Shown here piece by piece: positions 43,238-49,873 of a DNA stretch of 64,000 bases. Every line of letters starts with the position of its first letter. The first letter of the stretch is position 1. Origin of the DNA: an uncultured Collinsella sp. (GTDB lineage Bacteria > Actinomycetota > Coriobacteriia > Coriobacteriales > Coriobacteriaceae); the NCBI GenBank assembly GCA_900541665.1, contig UQKV01000005.1, positions 18,077 through 82,076 of the forward strand, written 5' to 3'. The position numbers and the translations under genes were made by a program. Under the pieces are notes generated by a model. That model had not been told where the DNA came from. It searched no databases and was given only the letters and a program-made list of their open reading frames with translations.

Positions 43238-43639
43238 TTATAGGCGGTCCTTGTTCTCGGCCTTAACGGCGTGTGCCTGCTGAACAAAGAACAGGTCGTA
43301 CACCACGATGACAAAGGCGCCAAAGTTGATGGCGTCGCCGCCAAACGCGGGAAGCGTGAGCACCGCTTGGGCAAGCGTGGCGACCGCGGCAACAATACCG
43401 AGCTTAAACGCGCCGTCCACCTGCGAAGGCTTGTTGGCGCCCTTGATACCGGCGACGCCTGCGGCAAGGTCGACGAGACCCTTGGCGATAAGCACGACCG
43501 CTGCGAGCGTGGCGTACGAACCGTACGTGGAATCGAGACCGCCCGTGGCGATACCGACGCCGGCGGTGACGAGGCTGGCGATGCCCAAAACAAAGTAGAT
43601 GAGAGCAAGGATTTTGAGAGTCTTGCGAGTGAAGCTCAT
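43238..43639 (-). CDS. Small four-TM membrane protein of unknown function
   Basis: 133 aa. ATG 43639 is preferred to the upstream in-frame 43708, where no site is seen; reverse GAAAGGACC precedes it. Four hydrophobic helices: ILALIYFVLGIASLVTAGVG, ATLAAVVLIAKGLVDLAAGV, LGIVAAVATLAQAVLTLPAF and FGAFVIVVYDLFFVQQAHAV. The loop between helices 2 and 3 has KGANKPSQVDGA. It looks like a small DUF-type membrane protein; no recognised motif. Monocistronic, convergent with rlmA, which ends at a shared terminator. Confidence 0.75.
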   Translation of the reverse strand: MSFTRKTLKILALIYFVLGIASLVTAGVGIATGGLDSTYGSYATLAAVVLIAKGLVDLAAGVAGIKGANKPSQVDGAFKLGIVAAVATLAQAVLTLPAFGGDAINFGAFVIVVYDLFFVQQAHAVKAENKDRL

Positions 43640-43871
43640 GGCTGGTCCTTTCGATACGAGTACGCCAACTTGGCGCACCCAATGTACTGCACATATGGTG
43701 AAGCACATTGTAGTTCAACGCGGCGATGCATGCGTTTGAAAGCGCATTGAGCCCGCGCTGCCAAACCCAACCTTTCAAAAAGGAAAGCTGGGCGTAAGTC
43801 AAATCGGTGGCAGCGTATGCGCGGCGCTGCGATGATGGGTCCATGGTAAGAGCTGGTCTCAAGGAGGAGCC

Positions 43872-44015
43872 ATGATGTACGGAGCAGGGCAAGTGCATGA
43901 GCCGCGGTCGTTGGGAAGGCGCATGGGTGATTCTGTGATCGCTGCCGTGTGCACGGGATTGATGGCGGTGCTTTGCATTGGGATGCTGTGGGCCATGTCG
44001 CATGTGGGACAATAG
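43872..44015 (+). CDS. 47-aa small membrane protein
   Basis: ATG ATG at 43872 is preceded by a near-perfect AAGGAGGAG. The product has a polar N-terminus (YGAGQVHEPRSLGRRMGD) and one hydrophobic helix (AAVCTGLMAVLCIGMLWAMS), then a two-residue tail. Such a strong ribosome site argues for a real peptide. Its last codons contain GGGACAATAG, a possible minus-10 for the downstream rsmJ. No family recognised. Confidence 0.6.
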   Translation: MMYGAGQVHEPRSLGRRMGDSVIAAVCTGLMAVLCIGMLWAMSHVGQ

Positions 44016-44078
44016 CGGACGGTTGGGTGTCGTCATGAACGGCGCTCGCGTATTCGTTTTGCTTGTTAAGGAGTGTCC

Positions 44079-44783
44079 ATGGGCGTCGCCGATCCCTTTT
44101 TTGTTGCTCGGGCCGCGGGGCTTGAGCTGACCGGGAAGTCCGAGGGCCTCACGCTCACCGACGGCACAATGGAGCTGCGTGCCGATTTTGGCCGCATGCT
44201 TCCACGGCTCAAACAGGGCCGTCTGCAGCAAGAGCTGCTGGTAAAGGCTGCGCGCGCAAAAGGCATCGAGAGCCCATGGGCGATTGACGCCACGGCAGGC
44301 TTTGGCGAGGATTCGCTGCTGCTGGCTGCCGCGGGCTTTACCGTCGATCTATATGAACAGGATTGTGTGATTGCGGCGCTCCTCAAGGATGCCTTGGATC
44401 GCGCGGCAGATGATCCGGCGCTTGCGGCTGCCGCGTCGCGCATGCGCTTACATGCGGGCGAGGACAGCATTGCCGGCCTTCGCCATACAGCTGAGCTGAT
44501 TGGACAGGGCGAGCTTGCCGCTCCCGATGTGGTTTATCTGGATCCCATGTTTCCTGAGCGCACCAAGAGCGCGGCGGTTAAAAAGAAGTTTCAGCTCCTG
44601 CATCATCTGGAGCAGCCGTGTGCTAATGAGGAGACGCTGGTCGAGGCAGCGCTTGCGGTGCATCCGCGCAAGGTCGTTATCAAACGACCGGTGAAGGGGC
44701 CGCTGCTTGCCGGCGTTAAGCCGAGCTATCAGCTCGCGGGCAAGGCCGTTCGCTACGATGTTTTGGTGCCGCCGCGCCTGTAG
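44079..44783 (+). CDS. rsmJ: RsmJ-like class I SAM methyltransferase
   Basis: 234 aa from ATG 44079, AAGGAG 7 bases upstream. E. coli RsmJ methylates N2 of G1516 in 16S rRNA. The SAM motif is IDATAGFGEDSLLLAAAGF, with the acidic second strand VDLYEQD. The catalytic loop VYLDPMFPERTKSAAVKKKF (DPMFP) is diagnostic. RKVVIKRPVKGPLLAGVKPS completes the family pattern. Length is close to the E. coli protein (250 aa). Function assignment is firm; it lies downstream of the 47-aa peptide. Confidence 0.93.
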   Translation: MGVADPFFVARAAGLELTGKSEGLTLTDGTMELRADFGRMLPRLKQGRLQQELLVKAARAKGIESPWAIDATAGFGEDSLLLAAAGFTVDLYEQDCVIAALLKDALDRAADDPALAAAASRMRLHAGEDSIAGLRHTAELIGQGELAAPDVVYLDPMFPERTKSAAVKKKFQLLHHLEQPCANEETLVEAALAVHPRKVVIKRPVKGPLLAGVKPSYQLAGKAVRYDVLVPPRL

Positions 44784-44831
44784 CTTGTGTGCGATGGTTG
44801 GCGCTCCGTCAGTGCCGTGCCGATGCGGACC

Positions 44832-45134
44832 CTATTTCCAAGGGTGCGACGTCAGATGCCAGCCGCCGCAGTACTCGCATTTGTAGCAGGCTAAACCGCG
44901 CCGTCCGCGGTTTTCGCAATCGGCCATAACGGCTTCGGCCTCGGCGCGTGTGTCGTAACGGTTTTTGCGCTCGCACGACTTGTAACGCCAGGCTTCTTCG
45001 CGCTCGGCGTCCAGGGCGTCGCGGCGCTCGTCCTCACGTGCAAACAGGTCGCTCATATCGCCGCCGGTGGCAGCGCCCAAAAACTCGCTTTTGGCCTTTG
45101 ACCAGGAGGCTCGCTTTTTGCTTCCCATCTGCAT
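44832..45134 (-). CDS. Small zinc-ribbon-like protein of unknown function
   Basis: 100 aa. ATG at 45132-45134 with GGAGAGGGG upstream (45128 is an alternative). The N-terminus is basic (GSKKRASWSKAKSEFLGA), the middle strongly charged and helical (AREDERRDALDAEREEAWRY). The C-terminus CYKCEYCGGWHLTSH has two CxxC units plus His, a likely zinc knuckle, and an earlier SCERKNRYDTRAEAE segment recalls a DNA- or RNA-binding strand. Divergent from the GNAT gene, with an operator-like palindrome between. Confidence 0.65.
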   Translation of the reverse strand: MQMGSKKRASWSKAKSEFLGAATGGDMSDLFAREDERRDALDAEREEAWRYKSCERKNRYDTRAEAEAVMADCENRGRRGLACYKCEYCGGWHLTSHPWK

Positions 45135-45152
45135 CGCGCCCCTCTCCAAACG

Positions 45153-45184
45153 TTGGTATCATTGCTCAATCAAAGTGATACCAA
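45153..45184. promoter_or_regulatory. Inverted repeat in divergent promoter
   Basis: TTGGTATCA at 45153-45161 and TGATACCAA at 45176-45184 are perfect 9-bp arms with a 14-base gap between the zinc-ribbon and GNAT genes. GGTAT also features in the phased repeats at 48035. Confidence 0.6.
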
Positions 45185-45205
45185 TAAACGTGAGGTCGCC
45201 GCGTG

Positions 45206-45694
45206 ATGATCAGAAAAACCCTCGATACCGACATTCCCGCCGTCATGGCTATCTATGACGCCGCCCGCGCCTTTATGCGCGCGCATGGCAACGCCACGCA
45301 ATGGCCTGAGGGCACGCCTTCTGCCGAGCAGCTGGCTGTCGATATCGCCGCCGGTGGCAGCTATGTGTGCGAAGTCGACGGCCGTGTGGTGGCGACGTTT
45401 GCCTTTTTGCCGGGCCCGGACGAGTGCTATGACGTAATTGAGGACGGTCAATGGCGTAGCGACACTCCGTACGCCGTGCTGCACCGTGTGGCGTCCGACG
45501 GCACCGTGCACGGTATCGCGGCCGCGATGTTTGCCTTTGCCAAGGAGCGCGCCGACCACCTGCGTGTCGACACGCACCAAGACAACCTGCCCATGCAGGG
45601 CGTCATCGCCAAGGCCGGGTTTAAGCGCGCCGGTATCGTATATGTGTCGGACGGTACGCCGCGCGTCGCGTTTGATTGGCTGCGCGAGGCATAA
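45206..45694 (+). CDS. GNAT family N-acetyltransferase
   Basis: 162 aa (ATG 45206; a GTG at 45203 is possible, GAGG upstream). Acetyl-CoA-dependent transfer to an unknown amine. Start MIRKTLDTDIPAVMAIYDA; central VATFAFLPGPDECYDVIEDG; the CoA-binding region GIAAAMFAFAKERADHLRVD; then HQDNLPMQGVIAKAGFKRAG, which holds the typical NxxxxxFYxxxGF-like element (here NLPMQGVIAKAGF). It is followed by a strong terminator. Confidence 0.88.
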   Translation: MIRKTLDTDIPAVMAIYDAARAFMRAHGNATQWPEGTPSAEQLAVDIAAGGSYVCEVDGRVVATFAFLPGPDECYDVIEDGQWRSDTPYAVLHRVASDGTVHGIAAAMFAFAKERADHLRVDTHQDNLPMQGVIAKAGFKRAGIVYVSDGTPRVAFDWLREA

Positions 45695-45730
45695 AGGCCG
45701 AGTCACATACCAGCGTTTCATCGAAATGAA

Positions 45731-45757
45731 AATGGCCCCGAGTGGGGCCATTTTTGG
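45731..45757 (+). terminator. Terminator after GNAT gene
   Basis: AATGGCCCCG AGT GGGGCCATTTTT: a 9-10-bp stem followed by TTTTT. Confidence 0.85.
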
Positions 45758-45999
45758 TAAAACGCGTTGTTGTGGGGCTTGCGTTGTTATCGCCCCAGAT
45801 GAGCCCGGGCAGACAAAAAGGGGAGGTGCCGGCTTTCGCAAGGCGCGAACCTACGAAAATCGCCGCGCGGCAACGCGGGGCGATGAGCTCGGTCGGGGGA
45901 TAGGGCCCGCTTCGCCCGCCGGCCCGTAAATTGTATCATCCAGTGTGGAACGAGGACGCCCGTTGCCGCGTGCGATGGGCTTGTAATAAGAGGAGAGCC

Positions 46000-48003
46000 A
46001 TGTCGAAGCAGGCAGTCGTTGGAATCTTGGCGCATGTCGATGCCGGCAAGACCACGTTGGCCGAGGCCATGCTGTTCAACGCGGGTCGCATTCGCAAGCG
46101 CGGCCGCGTTGACGATGGCGACTCGCATCTGGATACGAACGAGATCGAGCGTGAGCGCGGTATCACGATTTTCTCGTCGCAGGCTGTGCTCGACCATGGT
46201 GATACCCACGTTATGCTCGTGGACGCTCCCGGCCATGTCGATTTTTCTGCCGAGGCGGAGCGCACGCTGCGTGCCCTGGACTACGCGATTCTGGTGGTAG
46301 GCGCCAACGATGGCGTACAGGGGCACACCGAAACCCTGTGGCGCCTGCTTGCGCGCTATGACATCCCGACGTTCATCTTCATCAACAAGATCGATTTGGA
46401 GAATCCCGGCCGCGATGTTTTGCTTGCACAGCTTGGGCAGCGTCTTTCCGAGGGCTGCCTGGATGCCAACGAACTGCTGGCGGGCGGCACCGTTCAGGAG
46501 GACGCTGCTGCGTTGGATGAAGCGGCTCTCGAGGAGTTTCTCGAGATGGGTGAGCTTTCCGTCGCGACGCTGTCGCGCATGGTTGCCGAGCGCAAGCTCT
46601 TTCCCTGCTTTGCCGGCTCGGCGCTTAAGGACCAAGGTGTGGACGAGCTGTTGGATGATATATGCGCGCTGATGCGCGAACAGGCGTGGCTCCCGGAGTT
46701 TGCCGCCCGCGTCTATCGCGTCAGCCGCGGGGACCGCGGCGAGCGCTTGGCTTGGGTTAAAGTGACCGGCGGCACGCTGCATGCCAAGCAGGTGATTGGC
46801 GGACGTTCCGGTGCTGAGGCATGGGAGCAAAAGATCGATCAGGTACGCATCTATAACGGCGAGAAATACGAGCTTGCCCAGGAAGTTGCCGCTGGCGGCA
46901 TCTGCGCCGTGACGGGTCTTGCGCACGTTCGCCCGGGCGATGCCCTGGGCGCGGAGCCTGCGGGCGATGCGCCCGTCATTGCGCCGGTCCTCACCTATAC
47001 GGTGCTTCCGGGCGAACACGATGTCCATGCGGTGTTCAAAGCGCTGACTGAGTTGGCGGACGAAGATCCCATGCTCGGCGTAAGCTGGAACACGCATCTT
47101 GAACAAATACATCTGCAGCTCATGGGAGCGGTGCAGCTCGAGGTCGTGCAGCGCGTGCTGGCCGATCGCTTTGGCCTTTCGATTGCGTTTGAGCCTGGCG
47201 GCATTCTCTATAAGGAGACTATTTCGCAGCCGGTCGAGGGCGTGGGCCACTTTGAGCCACTGCGCCACTATGCCGAGGTGCATCTGCGTCTGGAGCCGTT
47301 GCCAGCGGGTTCGGGCGTGCAGTTTGGCACCGTGACCTCGACCGACGAGCTCGATCTTAACTGGCAGCGTTTGGCACTCACCAACGCCATGGAGCGCGAT
47401 CACCTGGGCGTGCTGACCGGCTCGCCCATCACCGATGTGCGCATTACGCTCACGGGCGGCCGTGCGCATGCCAAACACACCGAGGGCGGCGATTTTCGCC
47501 AGGCCACGTATCGCGCGATTCGCCAGGGGCTCATGCAGGCGCGTGAGGCCGGCGCGGCGGTACTGGTGGAACCGTGGTATCGCTTTGAGCTCGAGGTGCC
47601 GGGGGAGTGCGTGGGCCGGTCGCTCTCAGATGCCACGCGCATGGGTGCCGAGTACGAGCCGCCGACGATGGCGGGAGACCGGGCAAAGCTTGTGGGTCGC
47701 GTGCCGGCATCCGAGGTGCAGGATTACGCGCTGGAGGTGGCTGCCTACACGAGCGGTCGCGGTCATCTGTACCTGGAGTTCGCCGGTTATGCGGCTTGCC
47801 ATGATGCCGAGCGCGTAATCGAGACGGCCGCCTATGAGCCCGAGGCCGATCTGCCCAACACGCCCGATTCGGTCTTTTGCTCTCACGGCGCCGGCTACAC
47901 GGTCAAATGGTATGACGTGCCCGCCGCAGCGCACGTAAAGATCGATCCCGCCTCCTTCCGCCCCTGGCGAGCGGCGGACGCCGAGTTTTTCGGCCATAGG
48001 TGA
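46000..48003 (+). CDS. Tet(M)-like translation factor GTPase
   Basis: 667 aa from ATG 46000 with AGGAGAG upstream. The EF-G/Tet family layout is complete: G1 AHVDAGKTT (residues 11-19), G2 region ERERGITIFSSQAVL, G3 VDAPGHVDFSAEAER, G4 NKIDLENPG, then domain II, III (ETISQPVEGVGHFEPL) and IV (LTGGRAHAKHTEGGDF). Ribosomal protection proteins are about 640 aa. Firmicutes and Actinobacteria also carry chromosomal paralogues of unclear function, and I cannot assign tetracycline resistance from sequence. It is single between a terminator and the AAA ATPase gene. Confidence 0.9.
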   Translation: MSKQAVVGILAHVDAGKTTLAEAMLFNAGRIRKRGRVDDGDSHLDTNEIERERGITIFSSQAVLDHGDTHVMLVDAPGHVDFSAEAERTLRALDYAILVVGANDGVQGHTETLWRLLARYDIPTFIFINKIDLENPGRDVLLAQLGQRLSEGCLDANELLAGGTVQEDAAALDEAALEEFLEMGELSVATLSRMVAERKLFPCFAGSALKDQGVDELLDDICALMREQAWLPEFAARVYRVSRGDRGERLAWVKVTGGTLHAKQVIGGRSGAEAWEQKIDQVRIYNGEKYELAQEVAAGGICAVTGLAHVRPGDALGAEPAGDAPVIAPVLTYTVLPGEHDVHAVFKALTELADEDPMLGVSWNTHLEQIHLQLMGAVQLEVVQRVLADRFGLSIAFEPGGILYKETISQPVEGVGHFEPLRHYAEVHLRLEPLPAGSGVQFGTVTSTDELDLNWQRLALTNAMERDHLGVLTGSPITDVRITLTGGRAHAKHTEGGDFRQATYRAIRQGLMQAREAGAAVLVEPWYRFELEVPGECVGRSLSDATRMGAEYEPPTMAGDRAKLVGRVPASEVQDYALEVAAYTSGRGHLYLEFAGYAACHDAERVIETAAYEPEADLPNTPDSVFCSHGAGYTVKWYDVPAAAHVKIDPASFRPWRAADAEFFGHR

Positions 48004-48030
48004 TAGAGGGTTAGTCTCTTTGTCGCATCC

Positions 48031-48072
48031 TGTTGGTATAACTCGGTATAAGTTGGTATAACTATTACCAGG
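48031..48072. promoter_or_regulatory. Three helically phased GGTATA direct repeats
   Basis: GGTATA occurs at 48035-48040, 48045-48050 and 48055-48060, exactly 10 bases apart, so all on one helix face; GGTATAACTATTACCA adds an inverted TACCA. It lies 37 bases before the AAA ATPase start codon. Candidate operator of a regulator not in this window. Confidence 0.6.
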
Positions 48073-48096
48073 GTTTGCCAATCCGAGGAGGCCGAC

Positions 48097-49215
48097 ATGA
48101 ATCCAAATCCCTTTAAGCCCACGGCTGGCAAGCGGCCTCCAATGCTCATCGGTCGCGAGTCGGTCATCGAAGATTTCGAGGAAGGACTCGATAACGGCGC
48201 CGGAGCGCCGGGCAGGCTCATGCTCATTACGGGAAACCGCGGCTGCGGCAAAACGGTTCTCCTGCGGGAGCTGCAACGTTTGGCTAGCGAGCGCGGATGG
48301 GCGGTTGTCTCCGATTCCGCTTCGCTTGGCTTATGCGACCGCTTGGCCGAGGCGCTTCGCTCGAATAAACCCGTTGTGACGTCAATGGAGTTCGGTCCGT
48401 CGTTTGGTCGGATGTCGGTTGAGGCGGCGCGAGCAAAAGGCGAGACGTTGCGAGGGCTGGTCAACGAGCGCCTCAAGAAGCTCGGGCCGGGAAAGGGCTT
48501 ACTGTTTGCGATTGACGAGGCCCAATCTGCGTCTATCGAGGAGCTGGCGGCGCTGGCCGTTCTCTATCAGCAAGTGCTTGGAGATCAAGATGCCACGGGC
48601 TTGCCCGATAGCGACCAGCGCGGTCTTGCGCTGGTTTTTGCCGGCTTGCCCAGTATGGTTGATGACTTGCTCGAAGAGCCGAGCGTAACGTTTCTGCGCC
48701 GCGCCCAGCAGCGTACGCTGGGGGCGATTTCTTTGCCCAGGGTGCGGGATTCATATATCCAGACAGTCGAGAGTACCGGTCTCTGCGTCGATGCGGAGAC
48801 GGCGGACCTTGCGGCGCGCAGGAGCATGGGGCATCCCTATATGGTCCAGCTGGTGGGCTATTACATGTGGCGCTCTGCTGTCCGGCGTGGCTCGCAGGTC
48901 ATTGAAGTGTGCGATGTCGAGGCAGGCCATACGGACGCCGTCTCCGAGTTCTACGAAGCGGTCGACGCGCCCCTGTATTACGGACTGCGCAGCCCACAGC
49001 GCCTCTTTATCGAGGCCATGGCTGCTGACGAGGGTAAGCCGACGCGCATGGCGGACATCATTGAGCGTTGCGACCGTACTCAGAGTTGGGCGAGTAAATA
49101 TCGCGCAAGCTTGATTCGCGAGCGCGTCATCGAGGCTGCCGGATACGGCCTCGTCCGGTTTACCGTGCCCATGCTGGGCGAGTACATCCGCGGCCGCGTT
49201 TTATGGCATGAGTGA
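48097..49215 (+). CDS. AAA/STAND-like ATPase with C-terminal winged helix
   Basis: 372 aa. GAGGAGG is 8 bases before ATG 48097. Walker A GNRGCGKT is at 46-53 in LMLITGNRGCGKTVLLREL; Walker B LLFAIDEAQ is near residue 136. RGLALVFAGLPSMVDDLLEE and FLRRAQQRTLGAISLPRV fit Orc1/Cdc6-like or archaeal-type ATPases. The last 80 residues look like a winged helix (RMADIIERCDRTQSWASKYR, ASLIRERVIEA). Such proteins often serve prophage, plasmid or defence systems. It is flanked by a promoter with phased repeats and a family A palindrome. Confidence 0.82.
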   Translation: MNPNPFKPTAGKRPPMLIGRESVIEDFEEGLDNGAGAPGRLMLITGNRGCGKTVLLRELQRLASERGWAVVSDSASLGLCDRLAEALRSNKPVVTSMEFGPSFGRMSVEAARAKGETLRGLVNERLKKLGPGKGLLFAIDEAQSASIEELAALAVLYQQVLGDQDATGLPDSDQRGLALVFAGLPSMVDDLLEEPSVTFLRRAQQRTLGAISLPRVRDSYIQTVESTGLCVDAETADLAARRSMGHPYMVQLVGYYMWRSAVRRGSQVIEVCDVEAGHTDAVSEFYEAVDAPLYYGLRSPQRLFIEAMAADEGKPTRMADIIERCDRTQSWASKYRASLIRERVIEAAGYGLVRFTVPMLGEYIRGRVLWHE

Positions 49216-49246
49216 CGTGACAAAGGGACAGCCCCTTTGTCACGTC
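49214..49246. repeat. Palindromic repeat family A, copy 3
   Basis: GACGTGACAAAGGGAC is mirrored by CCCCTTTGTCACGTC. It overlaps the last bases of the AAA ATPase stop and could terminate it. Confidence 0.85.
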
Positions 49247-49266
49247 GATAGTTGAGAGGCTAAATT

Positions 49267-49821
49267 ATGGTGATTCATACTGTGCGCTTGACGCTTCGCC
49301 CGTGGCGCGAGGCGGATGCGGCGAGCCTGTTTACGTACGCGAGCGACCCGGACGTGGGACCGGCTGCGGGCTGGCCGCCCCATCGAAGCATTGAGGAGAG
49401 CAGAGAGATCATTCGGACGGTCTTTACGGCGCCCCATACCTTTGCCATTTGCCTGCCTGAGACAGACGAGCCCGTGGGCAGCATCGGGCTCATGCCGCCT
49501 CGCTGTGAGTCGAACAGCCAAAGAGGCGGACTCGAGTTCGAGGTGGGGTATTGGATCGCCAAGCCATTCTGGGGTCTAGGCTTTGCTCCCGAAGCCGTGC
49601 GAGCCATGCAGCGCTATGCGTTCGATACGCTTGGCTGCAAGGCGCTTTGGTGCGGATACTATGAGGGCAATAACAAGTCGTTACGCGTCCAGCAAAAATG
49701 CGGGTTCACGCCACATCACGTTGAGCGCGACGTGCCCTGCGAGCTTATGGGCGATATGCGTACCGAGTACTTTACGTATTTGACCCGCGAAGACTGGCGC
49801 AGGCAGGCACAGTGCGAGTAA
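49267..49821 (+). CDS. RimJ/RimL-like GNAT acetyltransferase
   Basis: 184 aa. Start MVIHTVRLTLRPWREADAAS is typical of this class, then EPVGSIGLMPPRCESNSQRG, GYWIAKPFWGLGFAPEAVRA (the CoA phosphate motif Q/RxxGxG/A region) and SLRVQQKCGFTPHHVERDVP. Acetylates the N-terminus of a protein or another amine. AGAGGC is upstream. Its TAA is part of a family A palindrome and the UvrA2-type gene follows 50 bases later. Confidence 0.88.
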   Translation: MVIHTVRLTLRPWREADAASLFTYASDPDVGPAAGWPPHRSIEESREIIRTVFTAPHTFAICLPETDEPVGSIGLMPPRCESNSQRGGLEFEVGYWIAKPFWGLGFAPEAVRAMQRYAFDTLGCKALWCGYYEGNNKSLRVQQKCGFTPHHVERDVPCELMGDMRTEYFTYLTREDWRRQAQCE

Positions 49822-49852
49822 CGTGGCAAAGGGACAGTCCCTTTGCCACGTT
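49820..49852. repeat. Palindromic repeat family A, copy 4
   Basis: AACGTGGCAAAGGGAC pairs with GTCCCTTTGCCACGTT, overlapping the GNAT stop codon. Covariant changes (GTGGCAAA/TTTGCCAC) keep the stem. Confidence 0.85.
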
Positions 49853-49873
49853 CGGCTAACAGGAAGGGGAGCG

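Noticed and set aside
45787..47478. 563-codon leftward frame
   Set aside because: Antisense to the Tet(M)-like gene; no start signal.
46000..48003. Acquired tetracycline-resistance gene
   Set aside because: No flanking mobile element, and GTPases of this family include chromosomal paralogues; sequence alone does not decide.
48031..48072. Replication iterons
   Set aside because: Only three short copies next to an AAA ATPase and no AT-rich unwinding region; reads better as an operator.
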